Assembly (NCBI GenBank): GCA_000611775.1
Contig: KK106982.1
Coordinates: 372,001-436,000, forward strand
Source of the DNA: Umbilicaria muhlenbergii
Lineage: Eukaryota > Ascomycota > Lecanoromycetes > Umbilicariales > Umbilicariaceae
Length of the DNA: 64,000 nt
Direction: 5' to 3'
The first letter of the stretch is position 1. Each line of letters opens with the position of its first letter. Below are positions 22,897 to 35,622 of the stretch, piece by piece. The position numbers were made by a program, and so were the translations under genes. The notes under the pieces are model-generated. The model saw only the letters and a program-made list of their open reading frames with translations, searched no databases and had not been told where the DNA came from.

Positions 22897-23695
22897 GATC
22901 CTTCAGTGTCTGGTGGCTAACAAGAGTGTTGCGAAGACCTTTTGCAACGGGGGACACTCTGTATAACAGCTCAGATTTAAGTGACGACCTCCAACGTATT
23001 GAACTCTTGCCCCACACTGCGGGAGAGCCACTATGCGGGGTAGGATCCTTGTCCGCCATTAAGGTGTCGCAACTAAGGTTTCACCAACGGAATGCGATTC
23101 CTTCAGACCGGGACAATTTGAAAGTGCGCGTAGAGCTATGAAAGGTCGATGGTAAAAGACTCCTCGGACACATGGACCGTGGGAGGAATAGGGACGACTA
23201 TGGAAGCCAACTTCAGCGGCAAGCGAGCTAGGCTTTTGCTTGTCAGACTCATCAAAGTAGATACCTTAGGTCAGACATTGTTGATGCAGTCGAGGGCGGT
23301 AGCAAATAGAGCTCGGCAAAGGTTTGGGGCTTCAGGCCTATGAACCAAATAAGTGGCAGTTCCCAACTGGGGATCCTCTCGATGCTACAATAACAAAATG
23401 AATATACCTGAATCATTGGAGTGAATGTGGTAGATCGATAGCTTTTAGCATCTCTACACCAAGCGTTCCTCGAGATCTAGCTCGTTATTTAGGCGGGACC
23501 CCAATTGATGACTACTAGACGGTTTATCCATATCGCTGGCTTCTATAGCATTTTCGTGACAGGCTCCAAGGCTTTCGGCGTTGCGAGCTGGAACATTGTC
23601 GCTCTCGGAGAGTTGATTCACTCGAATATATCACCAAGAAGCACAAACTTGGTAGGGCCTAGGGTGAAGACTGTGTTCAAAGGCCATTATTAATC
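22897..23695. other. Intergenic region
   Basis: Between the 5' end of the hydrolase gene and the 3' end of the DUF92 gene. No gene or repeat recognised. Confidence 0.5.
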
Positions 23696-24876
<1,181 letters not shown>

Positions 24877-26268
24877 TTTTTCAAGGTACCGAACTGCAGT
24901 CGATACCCAGTAGTGGTACTCTCAGCGGGTTCTTGTGGTTAAGGTACGATGTAGAGTGGTGACTGACTCTATGAAGTCAATCGGAATCTCACTCAAGGCT
25001 CTGAATGGAGCAGGCGACAGAGGTGGGGGAGGGTCTGGAGGCTAACGGATCGCTGTTTCATCATCCCGGTTTTAGCGTGCTCAGGGTCCACCGGCCTCAA
25101 TCCGACATCAACCATCAAGACGACGTGGGGCGAACAATCAAATGCGATACAGCGAAATTTCGACACCATTATCCCGCCATGTCACTGGCTTGGCTGACCG
25201 TGATTCGAACAACTGCGGAACAATCGGAGTGCCAGAGAAGTTTCATCAGCGTCTACGATCAACGCCAAGACGTCCAGTATCTCGGCTAGCGCCCAAATTG
25301 ACTAGGTGCACCGGGGGCGTGTTGGAGGTCGTATAAAACACAATAGGTTCAATTCCTATTGGCGCTACTTTTGTGGTCTAAGTGTGTTTTTTCGACCTTT
25401 CTGGGCGGGCTTGATAAGACGACCACAAGTCTACGAAAAGTCGAGAAGCATTCCTCGCATTCTTCGCATTCCCTGTGATAGAAGAGGTTGACGAAGCAAC
25501 GTCAAAGTGCTTGAAATGCACTTTAAAAGTTTTGCAGCGACCTGCCTGGCTGTTAGCCGCCGAACGTTGCATGTAGGCGGATCTAGCTGACATTTTGTGG
25601 GCTTCGTTGCGTTCATACCGTCGCAGCTGGCAGGAAAACGTTTCGCCATCGCAGACGTTCAACTTCCGCTTGCTATCAGAACTCGAGGCCGGCTGGATAG
25701 CGAATTATGGGGCAAAGGCGCCTTCGCTTCCCTCGTGGAGCCTGGATCACGGGCGCATTGCCAATGGCCTTGGCTTACAGTCCGTTTTAGCCCATTATCG
25801 AGGCGGTACTCGTAGTGTTGATATGGGTCCATGATCTCACTGTAGCACTGGCAACGGATGGATTTTCGACAGACTGGCCACTAGAGTGCCGACATCGAAA
25901 GCCTTGTACTGAACATACTCTTGGTCCGGGAAGTATGGCTCCCTTGGCCATCTTCAACTCACTCGCCAGAGGAATTTCATAAGGGAGGCGGGTCTACATC
26001 GTGGGGGCAACCTCCTTAGGCAAACTCTACGTGATGCGGGCTTGTATATTAAGACGTACTCTCCTCACTGGATGTTTTCTATTTCGTATCGATACCCCAC
26101 TTGCTGAATATCTTCAAGGCTCCTCTGTTTTCTTCGGAACTGTTCTTTCCTGCGTGATACCCACTCGTTCAGACCTTCACACGCTTATAAAGCCATACAA
26201 TCTCCATCACTATCTCCTTCGTCAGAGTAGCGTGTGCGGTCTCATCCTTAGATACAAACATTTTCGTC
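24877..26268. other. Long intergenic region
   Basis: About 1.4 kb between divergent genes (DUF92 on the minus strand, PIR on the plus strand). Apart from a tRNA-like segment at 25287-25374 nothing was recognised; the last 100 bases are the CT-rich 5' UTR of the PIR gene. Confidence 0.5.
25287..25374 (+). other. tRNA-like segment, probably degenerate
   Basis: Contains an exact T-arm pattern (ATAGG TTCAATT CCTAT, matching the box B consensus), flanking 7-base complements TAGCGCC and GGCGCTA 81 bp apart end to end, and a TTTT run just after the 3' side. A conventional D-arm, U8 and anticodon arm cannot be folded, so it is not called a functional tRNA. It may be a tRNA fossil or coincidence. Confidence 0.22.
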
Positions 26269-27283
26269 ATGCAATATACTCTCGCTGTGCTCGCCCTTGC
26301 AGCTGCCGTAAAGGCGTCGCCCGTAGCCATCCCGCAGGCCGTTACCTTCTCCATTGCACCATCAGGCTTCCCACCACCGGGATGCAGCGCCTCCTTCAGC
26401 GGTAGCTTCGGCATTGCGGTTATGAACATCACTTCCTCGACCGCCCCAGCCAAGAGACAAGTCACTCAGCAGACCGAGTAAGTCACTCTTGGAGGAAAAT
26501 TTATGTATATGAAGCACTTCCTGACACCTTGTACTAGCCAACCTTCTATGACAATGGGGCCCGTGTCAATGGTCAACGACGGTAAGTTTTCGTGGCCTCT
26601 ATCAATTTTAACCACTTCGTAACCGTACGGAAGGTCAAATCCAGGGTGGCATGCATACTATGATGGTCATGCCAATTGCCCAGAGCTCCAGTGCACCGGC
26701 CACTACTACCATGGCACCAGTCACCGAGTACATCGACGGCCAGCCCCAAGCACCAAGAGTGACCCCTGTTCCTGCAACTTCTCAGAACAGCGATGGGCGG
26801 ATCAAGGTATCAACAGCAGCACCTACGTCCACCGCAGCACCTGTTTCTCAGCTCCCAGATAACCAGCCCCAGATATCTGCGTCGGCCAGCTCGCTATCTA
26901 CCACCACTCCTGCCACGGCACTATCATCAACGTCCGCAGCCTCCGCCTCCTCTAGCTCTACTGCTTCAAACAATGTCATGGTCGCCTGCGCCACCAATGG
27001 CACACTGGAGCTCACTCTTGCGGATGGCATCCTCCATGACTCACACGGACGTACTGGGTACATTGCCTCGAATTATCAATTTCAGTTCGACAACCCACCC
27101 CAGGCTGGTGCCATCTACACCGCGGGGTTCAGCGTCTGTTCGAATGGCTCTCTGGCCCTTGGCGGCTCCAGCGTCTTCTACCAGTGTCTGAGTGGAAGCT
27201 TCTACAACCTCTACAATGAGAACTGGGCCGCTCAATGCTCGCCGGTCACGATCAACACGCTTACGCTGGCGACATGTGCTTAG
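26269..27283 (+). CDS. PIR-type cell wall protein
   Basis: Secreted mannoprotein of the 'proteins with internal repeats' group, which attach covalently to beta-1,3-glucan through a Gln in the repeat. Exons 26269-26477, 26538-26581 and 26634-27283 give 300 residues. The signal peptide is MQYTLAVLALAAAVKA. A dibasic KR (PAKRQVTQQTD) is the expected Kex2 site. Degenerate PIR repeats follow: VSMVNDGQIQ, VTEYIDGQPQ and VSQLPDNQPQ. A Ser/Thr/Ala-rich stalk comes next. The conserved C-terminal four-cysteine domain has the first Cys in MVACATNGTLELTL, then GYIASNYQFQFDNPPQAGA, FSVCSNGSLALGGS and FYQCLSGSFYNLY, with the last in WAAQCSPV. Only the first repeat fits the DGQIQ core well. Confidence 0.92.
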
Positions 27284-28860
27284 ACGGACTCGATAGTGAT
27301 GAATGAGTTGATCATAGACCACTCGGTCAATTGGTTGCCGGGTTGGAGATTGCCTGGGCATCAGCGCTTTCTTGCACATATTTCGCATTCAGTGTTGTTC
27401 TTCAGCAGTGGCACTGTAGCATATTTATTTTAACCGTCACCGTCGGCGTTGTATGACGGAATGACCATCATGTCACTGGCCTACAATATCTGCAGACACG
27501 GGTCAGGAGGTACCTTGGTATATAATGAGGAATGGGAAAGAAGGGATGGTATAGTCTAGTTAGAATGAATGGAAAAGAATACATCACTTTATCTAACCAA
27601 TCCCTGAGGGTTCTTCTAGAACTCGTGCGTTATCTCAACCCCTGCGCGGAGTGGAACTTCTAGGGGAGTAGTCGACTAGCGCTGTAACTGACCTGCTTAC
27701 ATTATTATGCGAATGTGTACCCTCCGTAGGAGCAACAAATCAACAACAAACGGCAATATCTTGAGGTCCTGCTACTGCGCATTATGAAGCTCGATGGCTA
27801 GAACCTCAAGAATTCGTGTCTTTCAGGCCTGACGCCGGTGTTTGTTTGGCTATGTGCGGTCCTGATGTTTGACCCTACGCCTGGCGCTTCCACGAAGAAA
27901 CAAACGCCTCTGCCTTGCGCGTCAGGTTGGATCACTTGAGTGAACCCATCGGGCCCCAAGTCGTGTGCACATTCGGCATGATCAAGTTGCGTTTTCCAGT
28001 TTCTCTACTTTCGGGTACGCATTATGCCGAGACTTACAACGCTGAGTTTGCTTGCCACCTAGAAATAGTCAGGTCTCGCTACCTAATCCGCTGCCGACGG
28101 AGCGCATCCGCCGGTGAGCCTCACAATTTAGTGGCAGTCTCCCGATGAAGAGGCCGCCCTTGATGCTCTGTTAATGAGGAGAATTTCGAAGAAGGTTTCG
28201 ATGCGCAGATGGTGAAGAGTGTGAAGTCATGCGTTCACCGAACGACTGTTGCCTGTGCATCATTCCGCTGCTGAGGATTTCTCATGCTCCAAACCTTCCT
28301 ATGGTCTTGATGGATCGCCTGCCGCCACCCTCAAGCCGTACGCAGACCTACGTGGCTTCACAGATTCGACATCACCATGATTATGCGTTACCTAAGTCAA
28401 ACTGAGATGCTCGATAATCCGGCCAAGGCTACCTTAAGGTGTGTCAAGTCTCGATCCTAGCAGCCACGGACGTCGGCGTCACCACGTTGCGTCCACTGGC
28501 TCCACTTCCATTCGTCCCGTCGGCTCGGACGGACGCCTTGCCTTGCACTATTCCGATTACCGCGGAGAAGTCGAGTAGATCATGTGCTAGAAACTATTGG
28601 TCTTGTCACTCACGCGTGTCTTTTATTTGTGTGCCTTGAATTTACTCCGTCATTTTGCATGCTGAGAAAGCTTATACTGCGTTGCAACACTTGATGTCCA
28701 ATCTTTCGTTCCTGCCAAGAGATGACATGCCTGCTACTTACCGTGGCTTGACAAGTACTAGACGAACTGTAGAATCTTTATATACTCTGATGAGACCTGC
28801 GTGCATTAATGCTTTAGAGACATAGCATTTTCTGCTTTCCCACTTCATTGACGATTGACA
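27284..28860. other. Long intergenic region
   Basis: About 1.6 kb between the PIR gene and egt1, both on the plus strand. No gene or repeat recognised. A TATATACT element near 28777, about 85 bp upstream of the egt1 ATG, is a possible TATA box. Confidence 0.5.
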
Positions 28861-31800
28861 ATGGCGCCGCTCAATGATCGGGATGATAGCCGCATCATCG
28901 ACATCCGCCGCCAAGACATAGGGTTTTCTGTCCTTGATGACATGCGACAGAAGCTCCGGCCTGGCGACGGCAAGGAAAAGAAGATGCCCACTCTGCTTCT
29001 ATACGACGAGAAAGGTTTGAAGCTTTTCGAGGACATCACATATCTCGATGAGTATTACTTGACAGGGGCCGAGATCGCGGTCCTCGAAACCTATGCAGAC
29101 CACATTGCAGAGCGGATACGATCAGGCTCGCAAGTGATCGAGTTGGGAAGCGGGTATGAACCCGCCTCAGTGGTTGCGCCGACGCCACTCCCCAACCGCG
29201 TTCCGCAGTCCTGATGCCAAGCTTGCGTTTTTGGAACATGTCTGTTACATTACTGATCACGCAGCAGTAATCTTCGCAAGGTCAACATCTTGTTGCGGGC
29301 ACTTGAAAGAGCCCAGAAAGACGTTGACTATTTTGCCTTGGATCTGTCCCTTCCGGAGTTAGAACGTACCCTGCAGGCGGTCCCCAAAGGCATCTACAAG
29401 CACGTACGGTGCTATGGGCTCCACGGTACCTACGACGATGGACTGGAATGGTTGAAGCGGCCAGAGATCATTAACAGGCCAAAGTGCATTCTCTTTCTGG
29501 GGTCTTCTATTGGCAACTTCAACCGCCAGGAGGCCGCTGAGTTCTTGAAAAGCTTCAGTCCGGTCATGGGCGAAGAGGATTCGATGTTGATTGGGGTCGA
29601 CGCTTGTCAGGACAAGGACAAGGTCTTTCATGCCTACAATGACAAGGAGGGCACGACACACGAGTTCATCCGCAATGGTTTAACGCATGCCAACGCCATC
29701 CTGGGTAAGGAAGCGTTCAAACAGCAGGACTGGGAAGTCATCGGCGAGTATGACGAAGCCGCAGGTCGTCACCAAGCTTTCTACTCTGCACTCAAGGACA
29801 TGAACATCGAAGACGTTCACTTCCAGGCGGGAGAGAGGGTGCGTGTGGAGGAGAGCTACAAGTATTCGCCGGCCCAGAGCAGTCAGCTCTGGCAGGATGC
29901 GGGTCTGGCGCCTCGAGCGGTGTTTGGCAACAGCGCTGGCGACTATCGTACGTATCTGATGATTTTCCTCGATTCCTGGTCATATCTTTTGCTTTTGCAG
30001 TTTTGCAGTCTTCCCATGCATTACGAAAAAGCAGACTACTCCGTATGCACAGTCGTCGGATCATTTCTCCCTCCACGTTGCTGCGAGCGCCTCGCGCCAC
30101 ATGATTAGCTCATCGGTGAACGGGAGTATGACTGTCCGTCCGTTACTCCCTACTATCCGCTCGTTCGTTCTGGGCTGACGTCATCATGAAACTCCCTGAG
30201 CACTGATCTGATCGGATGTTGATTCTATTGGGACGGGACCTTTATCTCAACTAATCGGCTGACTGGCTTCTTGGGCTACAGATGTGCACATGCTCTCCAC
30301 CTCAACATTCACTTTCCCGCTTAAAGCGGAACAGTATGCCGCCCAGCCTGTTCCGTGTTTGAAGGAATTCGAACAGCTATGGGCTTCATGGGATCTTGTC
30401 ACAAGGCATATGATCACTGAAGACGACTTGTTGTCCAAACCCATCAAATTGCGGAATTGTTGTCTCTTCTATTTGGGACATATTCCCACCTTTCTTGACA
30501 TCCACCTGGCACGTGCCACGGACGGTACTCCTAGCGAGCCGAGTTCATACCGAAACATCTTTGAAAGGGGAATTGATCCTGATGTCGACAACCCGGAACA
30601 TTGCCATGCGCACAGCGAAATCCCGGATACTTGGCCTCCGCTCGAGGAGATTCTAGACTTCCAAGACCGAGTCCGCAATCGTGTAAGATCGTTGTTCAAG
30701 AACGGGAAAGCTGAGACAGACCGCAAGTTAGGTCGAGCTCTGTGGTTAGGGTTCGAGCATGAGGGTATGCTGTGAACTTTGTGCAAGAAGCCTGGCAGAC
30801 ACAAAACTCTGACAGAGGCCATCTAGTGATGCACTTGGAGACATTGCTGTACATGCTCCTGCAAAGTGACCGAACACGTCCACCCCCAGGGGTGACTCCA
30901 GACTTTGAAGCCTTGGCTCGTCAGGCGGCGACGCAGTCGGTACCAAATCAATGGTTCAAGATTCCAGCCCAGCGACTTACGCTAGGCTTAGACGACCCGG
31001 AGAACGATCTTGGGCCTGTCCGCTACTATGGCTGGGATAATGAAAAGCCTCGCCGTCAGGTCGACGTACCAGCTTTCGAGGCCAAGGCCAGACCTATCAC
31101 TAACGAGGATTATGCCCGCTACCTTGAGCAGAGCCAAAAGAATAACTTACCGGCCTCTTGGACAACCATCTCTGCAGGCGTTGAGAAACCTACTAGTAAC
31201 GGTACCGAACCCAAGCGAGGCAATGGCGGTAATGTGTATATGAACGGTCATAGCGAAAGTCTGACTGATGCATACCTGCGCAACAAGGCAGTGAAGACCG
31301 TATATGGCCTGGTTCCTTTGGAATATGCCCTCGACTGGCCTGTCATGGCGTCCTATGATGAGCTTGCCGGGTGTGCTAAATGGATGAATGGCCGGATTCC
31401 GACGGCTGAAGAAGCCAGGAGCATCTACACTTTCGTGGACCGACTCAAAAGGGACGAATCGGGAAATGTAGATGGGAGAACAATCTCCGCCGTTAATGGG
31501 TGCGTTTCCCGCTGTGCTTGCAACCTTGTTCATGTTCTTATACGGATACAGTCACCTCGTCAACGACGGTGTTGAGGAGTCCCCGCCATCACACCCTTCG
31601 CATCAGAGCACTTCCGACACCGAGCAACGTCTGAACCCTCATCAGCTTTTTGCGGATCTCAAGAACTGCGATGTGGGATTCAAGCACTTCCATCCCATGC
31701 CTGTTACCCAGAACGGCGGCAAGCTGTCCGGTCAGGGCGAAATGGGTGGAGTGTGGGAATGGACTAGCTCGGTGTTGGAAAAGCATCAAGGATTTAAAGC

Positions 31801-32077
31801 CATGGACCTTTACCCTGGATATACAGGTGAGCTCCACAAGAATCTTTCTAGGCGTGCCTTCTATTGACGATATGCAGAGGACTTCTTTGATGGGAAGCAC
31901 AACATCATTCTCGGTGGATCTTGGGCAACTCATCCCCGCATTGCTGGACGGAAGACCTTGTGAGTTTTTCAATTCCAACCTCCGGTGTCACCTGGCTCAC
32001 TCAATTCCAGCGTAAATTGGTATCAACGCAACTATCCCTACGCTTGGGCTGGCGCGCGTCTGGTCCGTGATATGTAG
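28861..32077 (+). CDS. egt1: Ergothioneine biosynthesis protein 1 (EgtD-EgtB fusion)
   Basis: Fungal bifunctional enzyme. One half methylates histidine to hercynine with S-adenosylmethionine; the other is a non-heme iron oxygenase joining hercynine to cysteine as a sulfoxide. Seven exons (28861-29153, 29268-29947, 30282-30764, 30827-31499, 31552-31826, 31878-31959, 32011-32077) close at 850 residues, as in characterised fungal Egt1. The N-terminal methyltransferase (residues about 20-325) has YLDEYYLTGAEIAVLE, the SAM loop VIELGSGNLRKV (across intron 1) and ILFLGSSIGNFNRQEA. The DinB-like region follows; its iron motif HxxxHxE is GFEHEVMHLETLLYML, rebuilt across intron 3. The formylglycine-generating-type domain ends GGVWEWTSSVLEKHQGF, ILGGSWATHPRIAGRKTF and NWYQRNYPYAWAGARLVRDM. 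Intron 2 is unusually long (334 bp). No disabling change was seen. Confidence 0.96.
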
Positions 32078-32716
32078 GCTGCATTGAAACTTGACTCAAT
32101 CGAGCAATGTCAGCTTAGCATGGTATGGCAGCTTCTGAGATCGGCCTAGTTACAGGCTTTCAACAAGCCCTGGTAAATTTCCATTATACTCATGAATGTA
32201 TCCAGATTATTTGCAGATGCATTACTAATGATTCCTTCATACGTACTCTCAAGACCGCCTGGTGCAACGTTCTCAACCCATCGAGAGCCCTCCCAATAGC
32301 GCCAAAGCTGTGTCTGCAGTATTGTGACTTCGTTGACTTTTACCTTATTGAGGACAATGCTCTTGGCTATCGCTGTATGGGTTTGAAACCAATAATGGCT
32401 GATTTAGGGCTCAGCTGGAACAGATCCGCATTTACTCCCCTCGAAATGTTGTGTTCGTTTTATAGGTTATATCCCATCTTTTTCTTTCTACCCGGCACAC
32501 ATGTACCAAGGACTTTGAGTCGACAATCAAGCTTAACCGAACCCTACGCGTCCTTCACTGTCCGTATGAAACACTTCGTTTACTTTCATCGCGCCTCATC
32601 ACTTCTTCAACATTCTAGACAACACGAAGTCAACAGAACCACCCACAACTTGAGTAACCGCAGTCGCCACCCTTCTAGAACTCTCTTTGCATATTCAGTA
32701 GCAGCTGCAAGACTAC
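32078..32716. other. Intergenic region downstream of egt1
   Basis: Contains one long open frame without coding character. The last 150 bases are CA/CT-rich and look like a 5' UTR for the small candidate gene that follows. Confidence 0.45.
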
Positions 32717-33005
32717 ATGAATTACTACAAAGACAAAATGGGCAACGGACTTCTCTACAAGTGGGAGGTAGGAGATCTTGAGCACCTGTGCACAAGACGA
32801 GACTGACACGTATACTCAGGACAACAACCATGGTTTGGGTATTACCTTCAGATCCTATGCCGCAGCTTCCTGGATCGAATGGGCTTGTGTACTGACAGGA
32901 GACTCTAGAGCACAAATGCGGTACTTGCAAGACTGTTTTGTCCAGCCCAAGGGCCAAAACAACATGTTTTGGAAAGCACGAGGAGGTGTGTACGAAGTAC
33001 CATAA
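32717..33005 (+). CDS. Candidate two-exon small protein, 78 aa
   Basis: Possible gene with exons 32717-32767 and 32820-33005. The donor GAG/gtagga and acceptor tactcag bracket a 52-bp intron with a plausible branch site (gactgac), and both exons close in frame: MNYYKDKMGNGLLYKWE joined to DNNHGLGITFRSYAAASW. No domain, signal peptide or membrane helix is apparent and I recognise no family. Support is only the splice geometry, the UTR-like leader and the amino-acid composition, so this could be chance. Confidence 0.28.
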
Positions 33006-33207
33006 GACCCTGTTCTACTTGGGTACGTTTCTCTATAACTAAACTTCTAGCAATAAACATGACTGTGCTGATGTTGGCATGTAGGCAGCTCACACAGGTG
33101 TGACGCGTACGTCATCCGACATTGTGTTATCAACAAATTTGCTGATCAGTCTCAGATGCCGCAAAAGCACCGAGCTGCACGACAAGAGACATCGTGAAAT
33201 CGCAACT

Positions 33208-34827
33208 ATGGTCAAAAGAGTTTTGAAGCTCGATGACAGCATTATCATAGCCAACCCCTCGTCGACGAGGAAACGGAAGACTCGAAAGAGCGAGGCATCT
33301 GGGCTATTTAGTATAGCTACAGATGCTATAGGAGAGGAGGTGATCGAGGGAGTTGAAGAAGGATGGGCCGATTCAAGTACTATTTGCGAAGAAGAGACCG
33401 ACACCAAGAGGCTCCGTGCACCGAACAACAAGGAGAATAGGACCACGAAGAAGGCGCAGAAGGCCGAGAGGAAGATTGTGAATAACCAGCTGAGGGTCCA
33501 GATCATCAGCACTGAGGACGTTGTACAAATCGGCCAAGCGCTGCACCCTCCCAAGGTCACTCTAGACGGCGAGATAAATGTTGGTTGCGACGGAAATGGT
33601 AAGGGTCAAGGTCTGCTGAACAACAGTACCATTGATGCAAATATCGCTTTCAGTACTCGAACCTTCAAGTACGCCAGCTTGCGTCAGGACGTCACTGTTA
33701 AAAAGCTTGCCAAAGCACAAGGAATTGGAACACCAAAGACGCCGGACGAAAACGTCCTCTGGCAGGAGGACCCGCAGATTGTGGAGATTCTAGGTAGACT
33801 TAACATCGCTGTCGTCACCGGTGGTCCATCCCCTAGAGAGAGGAAAACACTTCTCTCTAAACTGTGCGACGCTATCCGCAACGACCTGTTGATTGTGGAT
33901 AACGAGGACAGGGATACCATGATGCGCATGGCCGGCTATTGGCGATACGTAAACAAGAGGACCTACAATGCCATGGTCAGGAATAACCAACTATGGGACT
34001 GGGCTACCGGGGCAAAGCTCGAGGAGATCGAGGAGGTCGATGACGAAGATGGCGCTGAGGTGGAACAGGAAGGCTTGGCAAAAGGACCAGATACAGACGA
34101 CGCGGAGATTGATGACCAAAGGCACCCTGTGGAGAGCTACGATGCGGACTTCTCGTTCACAGAGACGGACAGCCCACTGCTTGTGTTACACAAATCGCTC
34201 AATGACGAGGAAGAGCCAGTGGAGGGAGAATTCGAGGGAAAGGCGGACACAAGACACCTTACCAGTATTCACCACCGTGCCAGCTCTCCTCCGGAACCTG
34301 TCTTAGCTGGTCTGCCTTACCAGACCGAGAAACTGAACGATGCATTCTTTAACGAAGGAGAAGATGACGTCTTTGGGACTGGAGATAAAGGCCGCGATTA
34401 CTACAAGCAACACTACGACTACGATTACAGCCAAGACCTAGAATACTATCAAAAGCAGGCCCCAAAACACCAGACCACCACTCTAAAGTCCCAACGACCC
34501 CCACGCACTCCCATCTCGAAAACCAAGACCGCCCCCCTCCCATCTCCGCGATTCAGAATCTCCAAAGCCACCACACCAAGAACCACAGCAGCAGCAGTGA
34601 CAACGACACCCAAGCCCACGACTCCCAAAGCGCCGACGCCCAAAGCGACGGCCCCCAAACCCGCCGCCTCCAAACCGAAGATCCTCAGAATCACAATCCC
34701 CAAAACCAAGACCCCAAACGCCAGATCTCCTCGGGCCAAGACCGCCAGAACGAAGAGCGCACCCGCACCCAACTGCGACGGGGTTTCGTACGCGGCGGTT
34801 GTCAAAGAGGGGGTAAAGAAGGCGTGA
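33208..34827 (+). CDS. Uncharacterised protein, probably nuclear, Lys/Pro-rich tail
   Basis: A single-exon frame of 539 residues from the first in-frame ATG (33208). I do not recognise a family. The N-terminus is basic (RKRKTRKSEAS). A globular-looking middle (about residues 160-290) holds FKYASLRQDVTVKKLAKAQG, WQEDPQIVEILGRLNIAVVTGG, then MMRMAGYWRYVNKRTYNAMV and NNQLWDWATGAKLEEI. An acidic stretch follows, then a Tyr/Asp-rich patch (RDYYKQHYDYDYSQDLEYY). The last 130 residues are a Lys/Pro/Thr-rich low-complexity tail with TPK and APK repeats, resembling DNA- or RNA-binding tails. Coding use is convincing from length and composition. Nuclear location is inferred from basic clusters only. 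Confidence 0.75.
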   Translation: MVKRVLKLDDSIIIANPSSTRKRKTRKSEASGLFSIATDAIGEEVIEGVEEGWADSSTICEEETDTKRLRAPNNKENRTTKKAQKAERKIVNNQLRVQIISTEDVVQIGQALHPPKVTLDGEINVGCDGNGKGQGLLNNSTIDANIAFSTRTFKYASLRQDVTVKKLAKAQGIGTPKTPDENVLWQEDPQIVEILGRLNIAVVTGGPSPRERKTLLSKLCDAIRNDLLIVDNEDRDTMMRMAGYWRYVNKRTYNAMVRNNQLWDWATGAKLEEIEEVDDEDGAEVEQEGLAKGPDTDDAEIDDQRHPVESYDADFSFTETDSPLLVLHKSLNDEEEPVEGEFEGKADTRHLTSIHHRASSPPEPVLAGLPYQTEKLNDAFFNEGEDDVFGTGDKGRDYYKQHYDYDYSQDLEYYQKQAPKHQTTTLKSQRPPRTPISKTKTAPLPSPRFRISKATTPRTTAAAVTTTPKPTTPKAPTPKATAPKPAASKPKILRITIPKTKTPNARSPRAKTARTKSAPAPNCDGVSYAAVVKEGVKKA

Positions 34828-35622
34828 TGAGGGGACGAGTGTGTGCGGGGAGTAGTGAGATGAGTTGCTACTTACATGTTCTTTAAGATACTATTACAGG
34901 CTTTCGAAAAGGAGCCGGAAGGGTGACGGCATGGTGTGCTCGGCTCCTTGGGGAGGGTGCTGTTGTCGAAGCTCGCTTTGAGGTTTTCATATATGGTGTT
35001 TCGTACGGTAGTAGGGTTTTCTTGTTTCACGATACCGTTGTGGAGATCAACGCTGTTCTGGCAGTGTGAAGTTTTCCGTCGTATCTGGAGGTCCTACATG
35101 CACTGGTTTCGGGGGTCGACAAGGTCGGCTTTTTGTATGGAATGAGTGGTGGCTGTGACGAGAGCTTGGGTTGATGTTTCGTCCAGTCGGACATGAAGCT
35201 ATCTGGCATGGATGCTGGGTCCGAGTTCAGTCTTAACGAAGTTTTGTTTCATGTACTAGCGGCTGTTCGGAGTTAGTCATGGGAGACACGATCACTATTG
35301 GATGCGTTGCACGGAATACTCTTTTCATGGAAGTTCGGTCGTACGTTTAGGACATCGAAGGATGCAATTTTGGTTCATTGACCATAATACAGTGTATGAC
35401 GGAGAATATATGTATTATTGAATATATGTCCAGTCTACTCCCTCCGAGCCGCTATAATTCACAAGGCCGCTCTAGGAGTACTTTATTAATACGCCCGAGC
35501 CCAACTCCCCTGTCCTCAAAGCAAGTCTCCATCCAAAAAGGGTCGGATAACCCCTTCACAGCTCCCCCAACTCCGAACTCTCATCTAGAACACCACGCAC
35601 CACCCCCCCACACCCAACTCCC
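34828..35622. other. Convergent 3' intergenic region
   Basis: Between the 3' ends of two uncharacterised genes. No gene, RNA or repeat recognised. Confidence 0.5.

Noticed and set aside
25287-25367. Functional nuclear tRNA gene
   Set aside because: A T-arm and paired ends exist, but no valid D-arm, U8 or anticodon arm can be folded, so it is listed only as tRNA-like.
26793-27191. Alternative frame in the PIR gene
   Set aside because: The cysteine domain and repeats are in the other frame.
32125-32781. 218-codon plus-strand frame downstream of egt1
   Set aside because: No recognisable motif and composition unlike coding sequence; its end overlaps the better-supported small splice model.
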